A DNA stretch of 64,000 nt, from assembly GCA_038501625.1 (NCBI GenBank), contig JAZAYU010000053.1, positions 124,001-188,000 of the forward strand, read 5' to 3'. Position 1 is the stretch's first letter. Every line of letters begins with the position of its first letter. This DNA comes from Corbicula japonica (taxonomy: Eukaryota > Mollusca > Bivalvia > Venerida > Cyrenidae). Below, one piece after another: positions 11,869 to 22,380 of the stretch. The notes below the pieces were generated by a model. That model saw nothing but the letters and a program-made list of their open reading frames with translations. It made no database searches and was not told the origin of the DNA. A program made the position numbers and the translations under genes.

Positions 11869-12477
11869 CATATGATTGCTTTGGCACTAATTGTCAAGAC
11901 TATTTAGATTTACACCAGGCGCATTATCAACTGATAAAGAGGTATCATCAGCAAAAAATCAGAAGTCGAATGAATAGCAGATGATGGAAGGTAGTTTAAA
12001 AATACCTCAAGATACTTCTGAAATAGACAAACTATTCCGAGCGAAGTATAATAATCGGTCATTAAGATAGGATTTAAACCAATATGGCAAAAGACACTAT
12101 AACAGTATAATACGACGAGAGTCATTATCAATTATCAAAGGCTTACGGGAGGAAATAGTGCCACCAGTTTAATTTTTGTCAATAGCCAAGATCCAGTCCC
12201 CAATATGTTTGGCATGACGTAACGTTTTCCGGTAAAACTACATTTTAATGGGCTTTTAGCTTCTTGGTTATTAAATTTCTAAAATCAAGTTTATGTATTT
12301 TTATGTTTTGTCGGTTTTTAATTGTCCTTCAATTTGCAATATTGTTAACTGCTGTCCACCTTACAATCAAATATCTAAGCAGTTTTCTCCCTTTCTCCAT
12401 TATAATGAAGGTAGGCATTTCTCTTTGTCGGTAAAAACTGCGGATATTTCTTAATATCTTTTTAACAATTTTAACTT
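11869..12477. other. AT-rich intergenic sequence
   Basis: Nothing supportable. The reverse open frame at 11910-12131 resembles no known family and has no clear splice context. Confidence 0.45.
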
Positions 12478-12700
12478 AGCTGCCGACCACGACAAATATG
12501 AAAATATAACATGCTAGATTTAATTGAGCATGTTCATGGGCAGAAATGGAAATGTATATTACTCACCATGCTATCGTTTACTTGTAAGTAAAGAGTACCT
12601 TTTAAATCTATCTTAAACGATGGTATGCACATGGCAGTGAACACGGAACCTTCAATGCTGTATTTTCAGATTCATGTTTTTTTTCAGCTGTTGGCTCCGA
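12478..12700 (+). mobile_element. Dispersed repeat family C, partial
   Basis: Contains 'GACCACGACAAATATGAAAA', 'GAGCATGTTCATGGGCAG', 'CAAACGATGG'-like and 'GGAACCTTCAATGCTGTATT' landmarks shared with 30790-31081. It is more diverged than the pair at 29 and 31 kb. Confidence 0.65.
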
Positions 12701-13807
12701 GTGAGCAAGAATGTTAATTTTATATGGTATCATCCGTCTGTGCAAATCTATTTTTATGGTCAAATTTTGTTTGTTGACAGGTTACAGGCCATAATTGCTA
12801 TACAGTTATCATCCAAAAAAACCTAGCCAGCCCATTATTCATTTGCGGCTGCCCCTTATCCAATGAATAGTTGGCATTTATCTAAAATATCAAATTTTCC
12901 TAAATGTTGGGAGTAACTTAGAAAAATGTGTTTTTGACAGATATCTAGGATTCCAAACGACACGTGCATAGTGACAGTCGGAGATTGCACTTTTATTAGA
13001 AAAGTTTAGTTCTAGTTTTGAGTAATAATATACCGAGTTTTCACATTTTGGAGAAATCCCCATTTCGATCATTTTTTCGATTGTAGGGGACTACCACAGA
13101 GAATTTTTCCAAAGTAAGTGTTATAAATATATAACATGCGGATATATTCTCTGCACTGTAAATGAATGGTTACGGAGCAGTATGACTAATTTCTTGAAGA
13201 AAGCTCACTTTTATTTCATAAATATATAAAAGGTCGTTATCGGGTACAAAGAAAGTTTAACGTGGCATCATTAAAGGATCATGCTTGCTGTTTTCAAACA
13301 CTTTATCATGTATAAAATCATATTTATGACCATTCATTTCAATAGGTCTGTAAAATATATGTTGAACTTTGGTCGTTTGCATAAATTAGGAACCTTAAGA
13401 CATTTATCTTGATACTTCACACCATTGCCCCTAGTTTAAACATGGATGATATCTCTAATGGCCATCAAACGACATTTTCATATTTGGTTTATCATCATTT
13501 ATTATTTATTTTGACTTTATCACCCATTATTACTTTATGGGTAATAAAATAAACAGCACAAATCAAAAGTGGTAGAGCTGAAACTACTTCAAGCAATACC
13601 CAAACATAACCTCTTAAGACATGCCATATATATTTTAGGCAACAACAGTTACCATTTCCCCCAAAACCAGATAAAGCCGAAACGAGCAGATAGGTGCCGC
13701 GATAGAGAAGCCAAATATAAATTTTGTTACTTTATTACAAAATTTGATTCCGTAACATTTTTACCGGTAGCGGTTTTGTAGTAAAATTCACAGAAATATT
13801 GTTTAAA
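12701..13807. other. AT-rich intergenic sequence
   Basis: No gene, RNA or repeat recognised. The short frames at 12890-13072 (-) and 13569-13781 (+) have no supporting features. Confidence 0.45.
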
Positions 13808-14291
13808 GCTCCTATCACACTTCACCGCGTTTTCATGGCGTTGTTTAAGTTTCAAGAGCGCCGTAAGATCGCAAGAAACATCTTATTGTTCGTTAAGATG
13901 GTGATTTCATGGCTTCCCTAATGCGCCCTACTAGCGCGGTAGAGGCGCAGTGGGTGTCGGAGATCACCGTACAACCCCGTGCAAGCGCCACCGACTACAG
14001 CGTTCGCACTGCGATCTCTTAATGCGCCGGCGGAGCTCCCGTGGCGTTGAAGAAGAACGTACTGCTTGTTACGGCGACCATACTGCGCTCATTTCAAAAC
14101 GCTGAAAGTTGTTTTATGCATGCTCAAAATGCGTGCCATGGGTCGACATTTTTTTGCAATCCCAACTCATCTACTGGCACTGCCACTGCGTTGCTGCGGT
14201 GATAATCGGGATAGAACTGTGGGCAACACGGCGTTCATAGACTCTTTGAGATCGCCGTGGGAACACAGCCCTAGTGAGACAGGGGATAAAA
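13808..14291. mobile_element. CpG-rich inverted-terminus element 1
   Basis: Left end 'CTCCTATCACACTTCACCGC' and right end 'CCCTAGTGAGACAGGGG' form imperfect terminal inverted repeats (consensus CCTGTCACACTA...GCGTTTTCACGGCG). The interior is rich in CGCAGT, GCGCC and GCGATC words and far more GC/CpG-rich than its surroundings. It is probably a non-autonomous DNA transposon; no transposase is visible. Confidence 0.6.
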
Positions 14292-14337
14292 GGACCTTTG
14301 ATTTATTTTTGCAAGTTCAACCCCTGTCACACTAGGG
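14269..14337. repeat. Inverted repeat where two elements abut
   Basis: CCCTAGTGAGACAGGGG at 14269-14285 pairs with CCCCTGTCACACTAGGG at 14321-14337: 17 bp with one mismatch and a 35-nt AT-rich loop. These are the facing termini of the two CpG-rich elements. Confidence 0.85.
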
Positions 14338-15533
14338 TCGCGTTCTCACGGCGACCCCACGGTGTCCAAGAACGCCGAGGTGAGCGCAGTACGATTGAAA
14401 GCATCGCTGCAGCAACGCAGTGACATCGCCAGTAAACGCAGTAGGATCGCATAGAACGCCTGGCCACGGCGCTCACTTTGAGCATGCACAAAACAAACGC
14501 CGTCGCTCGGCTTCTAATAAGAGCGCAGTTGGGTCTCCATACGGTCGCTGTAGCAGCGCAATAAGGTCTCCTACAACGCAACACGAGCTCCGCGGGCGTG
14601 CACAGAGGACGCAGTGCGAACGCTGTGGTAATCGGTGGCGCTTGCACGGAGATTGCACGGCGTTGTCTGAGATGTCACCGCGACTCTACTGCGCTTGATG
14701 ACGCGTCTACAGCGCTTATACGGAATGTTAAATATTTTTCTGCGCTCCTTCGACGACTGCATGGAGCTGTCATTGCGCTCCGTATGCGGTTCTAATCCGT
14801 TGTCACGGCGATCTTTGCGTTCCTACCGCGTCCATTTGCGTTTGCATGACAAACACGAACAAAATGTTGAAAATGTACAACATATGCAAACAAACATTAT
14901 TATATAACATCAATGACATAGTTTACACATTTTGTATGTTCCTTACCCGGTGGTAAATATATTACTCAGGGTCCCTTAGTTTAAAATGCTTTCAAAGGAG
15001 GTATCGGGCATGCCGATAGTGTCGGCTATAACTTATGACAAACTTAATGCTAGTACGGCAGACTGGATAACGGCACTACTCGTGGGGTGGGGGTCTGGTA
15101 TATACGGTAGCTGGAGACGGTTCGGACCACCGTCGCCATCGGTTGCAGTTCAGTCATCTCCTCTGTGCCCATGCGGAATTCTGCGAAACCCATACATACT
15201 TGTTCTCTAAGACGGGTTTATGCCACTACTAAGGTGAAAGCGCAGTGCACGCAGTGGAAGCGCCGTAAGCGCGCCGTGAAAGCGCAGTGCACGCAGTGGA
15301 CGCGTCGTAAGAGCGCCGCGAAAACGCAGTGCACGCAGTGGAAGCGCCAAGAAGAACTCCATAGGAGCGCTTTAGATCGCCATGCGAACTCCGTAGACGC
15401 AGTGAGGACGCCATGACATCTCAATCTTCACATAAAATATCACATGTTTCTTGCGATCTCACGCCCTTCTCGAAAATTTAACAACGCCGTTGCGACGCAG
15501 TGGAAACGTGCTATAGTGTGACAGGGCCTTAAA
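14321..15533. mobile_element. CpG-rich inverted-terminus element 2
   Basis: Left end 'CCCCTGTCACACTAGGGTCG' and right end 'TATAGTGTGACAGGGCC' are inverted. The outer flanks of the two-element block both carry TTAAAG (before 13808 and after 15531), which would fit a duplicated TTAA-type target, but the match could be chance. Small overlapping open frames on both strands come from simple GC-rich word repetition and look noncoding. Confidence 0.6.
15231..15360 (+). repeat. 42-bp tandem repeat, three copies
   Basis: Three head-to-tail units sharing 'GCAGTGCACGCAGTGGA' with 42-bp spacing, inside CpG-rich element 2. The period is a multiple of three, which is why all frames stay open for a while. 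Confidence 0.85.
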
Positions 15534-16892
15534 GGGAGAGAAGGGGGTGGGTAACCAAATTTATGCAAGTTACGCATAAAATGAAATAATGTTTAATGTT
15601 TATCTCTTAAAGTATTTTTTAAGTTTATCTGCTTACACGAGTACGTTATTTGTTTCTCAGAAATCGTTGCAACTATTTTGGGAATTCAGCAAATTATTAT
15701 TTTAATGAAAATGTTGATGGCCAAATAAAATAAATATCACAAACTATAAAACAGTTCGTTGCAGAAAAATAACATTACACTGTTTTTGAAAACCTTGAAT
15801 CCATAGCAATCCTTTGTTTAACACAGTTCTGACTAGACTTTATGTTTAATGCATTTTATGTCGTTTACGATACAGAGTATCTTCTATCTGTCTATCCAGG
15901 TTTTCCCAAAGGTACCTTGTACGGGATATGTATCTTTTCAATCATTACAACCTGTGGCTAGACATCCTATAACAAGCAATATATACACATTACGTAAAAA
16001 TCCAATTTTTCCAATTGTATGTAACATTGATATTATTTGAATGATTAACATTTCACATTTTCTCTGCGAAAATGCAATATCTGTACAAATCAAACAAGAA
16101 TCCCACGGCAATTTTCTATCATTAAATGCAACTGAATGATATTTTCTTTGTGTTCATTTTGTCTGTGTCACTAAAATCAAGATAAATTGTGCTATAAATT
16201 ACTTTCATAACTGCGGTGCACGTCAAAATTCGTCAGTTTAATGTGTGCTTGAAAAGACAGTTCAACAAAAATACTCAAATGTTTTAAGCTTTTATCGATA
16301 AAGTCATGAATATCTTGTAATCATTTTTATTTACAATTGGAATACTCCCTGTACTTAGAAGAGATCTGAATACTAAAAAAATAATTCTTATTGTGACAAG
16401 ACACAGAAAGAAGGTCAAACTCGAAACAGTTTAGCAATAAGGCGACAGTAAATGTTGTATTCCATAAAAATGGCAATTCCAGAACCAGCCAGCCTCCCGC
16501 GCACAGTACTGGAAACGCCAACTCACGTTGTAATATTTTGTTCACTATCCAATTCTTTAGCGCATCCCGAAATTACCACCAACCCCGCTATTATGGCCCC
16601 ACAATTCAATTTTATCACCGCCAAATAAAGACTACTTTTCTCCAAGTCCAAACGGCTTATAAGCGATGGTTCTAGAGCTTGTAACAATGTTAAAGATTTC
16701 AATTAACGTAATATTTGCATTACAGAAAAACTTTTCAAAGAGGGTTATAACTATCACAATTTAAGGAAAATCTTTTGCAAGTTTTATCGCCGATACCCAG
16801 ATTTAATTAAAAAATATAGGTGCAGTTTAAAATCACTACTGCAAGAAGGTAGTTCTCAGCCAGTGTTTTATGGAGATTTATAAGATAAACAT
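15534..16892. other. AT-rich intergenic sequence
   Basis: No supportable gene. The reverse frame at 16327-16545 and forward frame at 15849-16040 resemble nothing known. Confidence 0.45.
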
Positions 16893-17525
16893 TGTCGAGT
16901 CGATGGGTGGGTTGGATCTATTTTACCAATACAACTTGTACTTGTTTGTTAATATGAGAACCTGTTGCACACTTGAACCTGGTTTTAACCCCCAGAGGCA
17001 AATTATTTTGCCACTAAACGTTCCAAGGCGGTAACCCCAGAGGTTCTCTTTTCCGTTACTCGTTGGTGGCGCCTAATTTGAAATTGATCTTCCTATAAAC
17101 TCATGCTCTTTTTCCCTGTCTACTTACAAGCTGCGTGGGGAGGCTGTTTTTCCCTGTCTACTTACAAGCTGCGTGGGGAGGCTGTTTTTCTCTGTCTACT
17201 TACAAGCTGCGTGGGGAGGCTGTTTTTCCCTGTCTACTTACAAGCTGCGTGGGGAGGCTGTTTTTCCCTGTCTACTTACAAGCTGCGTGGGGAGGCTGTT
17301 TTTCCCTGTCTACTTACAAGCTGCATGGGGAGGCTGTTTTTCCCTGTCTACTTACAAGCTGCGTGGGGAGGCTGTTTTTCCCTGTCTACTTACAAGCTGC
17401 GTTGGGAGGCTGTTTTTCCCTGTCTACTTACAAGCTGCGTGGGGAGGCTGTTTTTCCCTGTCTACTTACAAGCTGCGTTGGGAGGCTGTTTTTTTCTGGG
17501 TGTGGCAATTTCTAATATGCATATT
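16893..17525 (-). mobile_element. Family A copy with internal tandem expansion
   Basis: Reverse family A from 'GTCGAGTCGATGGGTGGGTT' through 'GAACCTGGTTTTAACCCC' and 'GGTAACCCCAGAGGTTCTCT' to 'GTGTGGCAATTTCTAATATG'. Other copies have a single 'CTGCGTGGGGAGGCTG' segment at the corresponding place; here it is amplified (17109-17488). Confidence 0.8.
17109..17488 (+). repeat. 38-bp minisatellite, ten copies
   Basis: Ten nearly identical 38-bp units built on CCCTGTCTACTTACAAGCTG followed by CGTGGGGAGGCTGTTTTT. Variants are few (GCATGGGG once; GCGTTGGG twice). All three forward frames are open (120-142 codons) because the period is not a multiple of three and the unit has no stop. This is a translation artefact, not a gene. 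Confidence 0.95.
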
Positions 17526-17688
17526 TTTTAAATAAAAGTCATGTTTCTTTTAGTTAAATGAACTGAAATGTGTAAATGGAAACTGAAAAATTACTGGAGT
17601 GTGTAACTCTATTCGCTAAATGCCGAATTAAAGTATCGTAGTATAAATTTTAAAAGCGCATTCACATCAAAATAAATTTTACATAATT

Positions 17689-17901
17689 TCACAATTTGTA
17701 TCTCAGTGTTACAGAAGGCTGGCTATGAACAGATTGTAATTCAAAGTTTTGGATGATTTGTGTATTGTCAATGTCATGGGAACGCTTCTGGTTTGTACCA
17801 GAAGGAGACGCAGCAGTAACCTCTAGGAATCCGTCGATGATTATATTAGAACTGCCTACATTTATGCATTCTTGAGTGATACATGGAGATATTCTGACAA
17901 T
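17689..17901 (-). CDS. Possible terminal coding exon, unknown protein
   Basis: On the minus strand an AG acceptor (ACATCTCAG|ATTGTC) opens a 70-codon frame ending in TGA. It starts IVRISPCITQE and ends SVTLRYKL. The composition is less AT-biased than surrounding open frames, with varied serine, threonine and glutamine residues, as in a soluble or cytoplasmic tail. The polypyrimidine tract before the acceptor is weak. The phase (0) would be compatible with splicing from the FAM167 exon 1 donor at 20512, but nothing proves such a junction. I do not recognise the family; it could be chance. Confidence 0.3.
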   Translation of the reverse strand: MVRISPCITQECINVGSSNIIIDGFLEVTAASPSGTNQKRSHDIDNTQIIQNFELQSVHSQPSVTLRYKL

Positions 17902-17990
17902 CTGAGATGTTGACAATTATGAAACACAGTTCAGCTGCTGAGCGTTCATTTCTTATTACGGTCGATGACGGTCATTAAGACTGCTTGCAG

Positions 17991-18112
17991 AAGAAAACTG
18001 AGATTGGAGACCAGTATCTTATCTCAAGCATCTGATTGGCTCCATTTCAGCAAATCGCATACTTGAGATTTAAAACTGGTCTCCAGTTTTAGTTTAATGA
18101 TCTTGGGCAATG
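17991..18112. mobile_element. Family B palindromic foldback MITE, diverged copy
   Basis: Inverted arms 'ACTGAGATTGGAGACCAGT' and 'ACTGGTCTCCAGTTTTAGTT' flank 'CTCAAGCATCTGATTGGCT'. It belongs to the same subfamily as 59190-59334 (GGAGA rather than GGAAA in the arm). Confidence 0.8.
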
Positions 18113-18344
18113 GTCTCTCCACAAAAAACACCCTCTTTATCCATAGTCTCTGAAATTGTGTTGATTAAATGCGGCATGAAATAATAGCATGAGCCTGCAG
18201 TTCGCAGAAGGCAGACAATCTGTTCGGACATAGGCAATAACTTACACATGTTCATATTGACGTACCATTTGAATCAAACGTATATACGTAATAAAAATGC
18301 AATACCTGGACGCTACTGACAGCGGAAAACACTTATATACATTA

Positions 18345-18540
18345 GTTTTCTGCGATATCCATAGTTTTCGAATTGAGAACTGTAGTTACGGACGATAACT
18401 ATGGTTATCGACAGAGAATTAGAGTTTTCACCATTCATTATGGTTACTGGCCGGTAACCCTAGTAAACGTCAATAACTATGGTTTTCGGACCGTTATCTA
18501 TAGTTAATGGCGATAACCATAGATATCGAATTAACTGTGC
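18345..18540. repeat. Cluster of short alternating inverted repeats
   Basis: Variants of CGATAACTATGGTTATCG and its inverse CGATAACCATAG occur several times (for example near 18400, 18475 and 18515), with GATATC near each end. It looks like a small foldback element or a degenerate palindromic minisatellite. Confidence 0.6.
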
Positions 18541-19221
18541 AAACCGCTTGCCATAGATAGGTTCAGAGTTCTTACACGCGAAACTGAACATTTGTGATAA
18601 GTTCTTTAAAAATTTCCAAATAATATGAGAGAGTTGCGAGAAGTCAGCAGATTGAAAACGTAATGTTTTTTTAAAGAAAACATTTATTATGCTGGAACGA
18701 AACATGTGGTTTAATTAATGTGTTGTTCGAAAAAAATGTGTAAATGCTTATACATTAATTAACATTTCTAATAAACACATTGACGTTTCAAAACAAATTA
18801 TTGAGTCAGTCCCTAAGTGGAGTGAATTGCACCGCTATCGAGGTTTTGAGACATGGGTAAAATGAATGTGTAATTGTGTAAAAATAGTCACCATTCCTTA
18901 AACGTTACCCGTAGAAATGCGCGTATGCAAATCAATCGCGACTATTTCCAGCAAAATAAATCGTTTGATCGGAAGTTTCCTTCGCTGCGAATGTTGTTCG
19001 CAGCTGTGACCACTGAGCGCATCAAACAGATAACATGTGGATTCTTGCGATACTACACTTGTTAAGTTCTTAAATTTATCTTAATTATAAACATCCATGA
19101 TTTTATCGTGTTTTAGCCAGCCTCGCTTTCGTTCATTGTAGTCTTGCATCAGTCGATAAGAAACGAAACATCCGACTAGTCAATCACTGAAGAAGTGCGC
19201 GGAACATTTACACTGATGAAA
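18541..19221. other. Region downstream of the FAM167 gene
   Basis: Likely contains the 3' UTR of the minus-strand FAM167 gene. A minus-strand AATAAA lies near 18680 (about 540 bases past the stop) and is the only candidate polyadenylation signal noticed; its use is unproven. Confidence 0.35.
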
Positions 19222-19479
19222 CTAACAAGTGGAGAATCGTCGAGCACTTAAATGCATTCTTGTCACTCCTAAATGTCTGAGTGGCGTGTCGTGTACAGAA
19301 TCTGGTAATGGAAAATCAGAAATCTCGTGCAGTTCGTGATTTTCCTCCATATCTAATGTTACATCTTCAAGCATATCTTGATGTTCTTTGAAACCTCTTT
19401 GTAACTTCAGCTGATGGATATCATGGCGGATGGAGAGTAACTGATGAGCTAGCTTCTCGTCCTCTCTCCGCATGTTTTG
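19222..19479 (-). CDS. FAM167: FAM167-family protein, last coding exon
   Basis: Encodes 85 residues ending in TAG. The exon opens at a strong acceptor (a long T/C tract, then TTCTTCAG|CAAAAC) and reads QNMRREDEKLAHQLLSIRHD, then the heptad-like segment IHQLKLQRGFKEHQ, an acidic stretch, and the C-terminus GVTRMHLSARRFSTC. Vertebrate FAM167A/B (DIORA proteins) have the same order: a basic/amphipathic coiled-coil-like helix, an acidic stretch, then a C-terminus of the form GVTKMNINSRRFSLC. It joins in phase 0 to the upstream exon, restoring the continuous EALAWLKTEL-QNMRRED helix. The molecular role of the invertebrate protein is unknown; the vertebrate paralogue A has been linked to NF-kB signalling and autoimmune risk. 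The family assignment is strong and rests on motifs recognised by eye. Confidence 0.87.
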   Translation of the reverse strand, partial: QNMRREDEKLAHQLLSIRHDIHQLKLQRGFKEHQDMLEDVTLDMEENHELHEISDFPLPDSVHDTPLRHLGVTRMHLSARRFSTC

Positions 19480-20511
19480 CTGAAGAAAAGAAAAAAAAAC
19501 AACAAAAAATGACGAATATGATCAGGCAGCAAAGTTCAAACATTTTATTTCTAATCAGTTTCCATTTGGTGAAATCCTACTCAAAACAAGCATAACTGAT
19601 TGAAATGTGGAGGCCTTAACATCAATGTTCTCGCTTGGAAATGGTTGCTTTTGTAGTGTCAGATCCATTAGAACAGGATACTCTGGAAGCTATTAAAGTC
19701 ATTAATGACAATCAGAATAAGCCGGACAGAGAAATATACGAAGGCGGGCAAAGCAAATTTTAGAACTCATATCATATCTACACAGCTCAGAACAAAAAGA
19801 ACATTTTACACAGATTTTGAATTTTTCTGAAATCCTTAACGTTACTATGGTGAAAAACTGTGTTTAATGTTTTATATATACAGTTGGGGCATATGGTCCT
19901 CTACCTCTCACTTGATTATACTGTGGGTTCATTTCAGCGTGCGCGTTTAAAACATTTGTCTTAAAACATTTGTCATGAACCATTTGATTTCTGAGTATAT
20001 AGGTGATGTTTAGAGGTTTTTTATTTCAATAAACATTGTAATGTAAATCATGTAAAATTATTTTCAAACCGGACCAGCAGTTTTGGAGAAGTTGTCGTTC
20101 GAAGAAATGCATCAAGACAAATAAACCCCGCCACCTAACGGAAATATTACAAGGATCAATTTTATTTTAGCGAATTATAGTGGGATTCATCAAGAATCAT
20201 TTCTATAAAATTATTTTAAATTAAAACAACCGTTTTAGAGAAAATATCGTTTAAAGAATATATAAGGAACAAACAAACCACATCAGTTCTTGGCCAGGTT
20301 TTTTAAAGGGTCAAGTGTGCTTAAGATACTTCTACTGACAGTCACCAATGGCAATGACAGTTCTCGTGACAGGGATGAGCCTTATTTTAGCAACTTTTAT
20401 AGTGAACGAATAAAAGACCATACCTATTAAATTGTATTAAAATAGGACCAGATCTATATTATTGGGTTATTTTTATATAATGAATATCAAACGTGAAAGT
20501 ATTTCACTTAC
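19480..20511 (-). other. Intron of the FAM167 gene
   Basis: A phase 0 intron of 1032 bases with GTAAGT donor and TTCTTCAG acceptor. AT-rich; no nested gene or RNA recognised. Confidence 0.85.
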
Positions 20512-21075
20512 TAGTTCTGTTTTCAGCCAGGCCAAAGCTTCATTTATTCTATTTTTGCGTTCTTCAGTAAATATATCGTCTTTATGATCACAGAGTTTAC
20601 TGACGTCAAATTTTGGTAATACACGATTGTTTGCTGAATGTAAATGTTCCTGTTGCCAGGCAACAGTACTCTGCCTTCGTGTGGACAGTTTTAATCTGGC
20701 AGTTGTTGCTTTCAGTTCATTTAAATCAAAGTTTTTCTCAGCACTTGACGAAAGAAACTTCGGACTATCAACTGATGTAACGTTATCATTAAAATCTTTG
20801 GAATAATAACCATTTAACGAACAAGGTATTTCTCGCCCGCGTAGATCACTATCTTCTCCATTCCAACATTTGAGATCATCATTCTGGCTGATTTCACAGC
20901 CATTTTCGTCAATCACACACAATGTCGGTCTTCGAAAGTCTCTCATCGCGGATTTATCCGGACCAGGACAGCCGTGTACTGGCACTATGGAGTCATGTGA
21001 CGTCATAAATGTGTTGCACATGCGCTGCTGTAACAGAAATGAATATTGCTCATTGTTTTGTACAATGATTTTCAA
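20512..21075 (-). CDS. FAM167: FAM167-family protein, upstream coding exon
   Basis: Open for 188 codons from an ATG at 21075 to a consensus donor (GAACTA|GTAAGT at 20512/20511). Conserved motifs are LKLSTRRQSTVAWQQ (residues 128-142) and EALAWLKTEL (179-188), the two N-terminal FAM167 signatures. Residues 25-120 are acidic, low in hydrophobics and probably disordered, and longer than in human FAM167A (about 214 aa total). The start is uncertain. A good acceptor (TTTCTGTTACAG|CAGCGCATG) lies just before Met19 at 21021, so the exon probably begins at 21027 with earlier exons noncoding; that gives about 255 aa in all, against 273 from the first Met. No signal peptide or membrane segment is apparent. 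Upstream exons and the promoter were not identified. Confidence 0.85.
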
Positions 21076-22205
21076 ACATTAAAATACACAGTTTCTTTCA
21101 GGCATAAGTATTGACATCTTAGAACATTAAAGATATGTTTTTTAATAAAAAAATATATTCCTGACAAAAAATCTCAAAATAGTTCAATGATCACTTTGTT
21201 GCATATTCTATTTCATGTTCATCTCTCAAACTGCATTAAAATTAAACCACAACAGATAATCATCTTCAGTCAGATATCAGGATCAGTCATGTTTCGGTAT
21301 TCGCAACTCTTATGATAACGAGATACCGTTTAATCTGAGGCTACAAGTTGCTGATCAACATGAGTCTGAAATACATGCCCATTCTGCAAAGAGCTGCACT
21401 TTTTATCTATTCTATTCCTACGTATTCCTACTCAAATCGTTTGGTTAAATATCAACTGAACATCAACTAATTTGTTAATGCTTTGAGCAAACGCACATTT
21501 AAACCTCGCATTAACATGACTATGTTGGTCTATCAGAAGCACTGCCATTTACTGTGAATATTTATGTCATGTTAGAAGATACATTTAGGAAAAAATGTTG
21601 GTTTTCCCGTGGTTACAAACGATGCATGTTCTTGTATACAGTTGTCAAAGAAAATTATGCCAAGTTATCTTTACCTAATATCTAGTTCGTTAAATATTGG
21701 TAATTCCTAACTTTATGCATGCTTCTGAGATATGACTGAATAACCGTAACAAATCAGTCAAATGTTAGTTTATATATGAATTGTGATACATGTTACACAA
21801 TATACATTGTATATCAATCATTTTAATTTAAATTTAGTATTTTTTCAGGATAGCAATAATAACATATATAACTATTAGGTTGATATTCATTTCATAATTA
21901 TAACTGTCATCAATTTCGCCAGTCACAGCTTTTTTCGCAAATTTTCGAGTGTTGCAATGATTATTTAATAATAAAGTAAGATTTCATTAGTTAAAAAATG
22001 TGAACGTACGTTACCTTAAACATAAACCATGATTTCTTCCTAAATCTTTGATACGATAAAGAAACGGAATGTTTATAAGGTTGGTTTTTCTTTGCATTTT
22101 ATTATGACGACAGTTTAGTTTTCTTCTATTGTTCTGGCTATAAGTTTACGCGATACAGACTTTTTGTTTGGTTGTTTTGTGTGTAAAATATCTGTTGTTT
22201 TGCAG
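21076..22205. other. AT-rich sequence upstream of FAM167
   Basis: Should hold 5' intron or promoter sequence of the minus-strand gene. No TATA box, CpG island or exon can be assigned. Confidence 0.4.
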
Positions 22206-22380
22206 ATTTATGACATCATTTTCCAAGAAAATTACACCAAAATAATGCACCAGTGTACTCCTAAAAGACAGAAAAATGAAATGAAAGAGTTTGATTTTGT
22301 TGATGTAAAACCCCTATGCCTATTAGAACCATTGACGATAACCGGAAGTATAAGTATATTTGTCTGTTTTAGTTTCCGGT
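22206..22380 (+). CDS. Possible internal exon, unknown protein
   Basis: A well-formed acceptor (TCTGTTGTTTTGCAG|ATTTAT) is followed by 58 open codons to a GTGAGT donor. The first part (IYDIIFQENYTKIMHQ, then KRQKNEMKEFDFVDVK) looks protein-like; the last third (SISIFVCFSF) looks like AT-rich noncoding translation. No family recognised and no partner exons found nearby. It may be chance. Confidence 0.2.

Noticed and set aside
14066..15424. Overlapping small open frames on both strands of the CpG-rich block, including a Cys/Gln/Trp-rich 14-residue repeat
   Set aside because: They arise from GC-rich word repetition and a 42-bp tandem repeat; strands mirror each other and no start, splice or domain evidence exists.
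17103..17535. Three overlapping forward open frames of 120-142 codons
   Set aside because: All three frames read the same 38-bp minisatellite; openness follows from a unit without stops in any frame.
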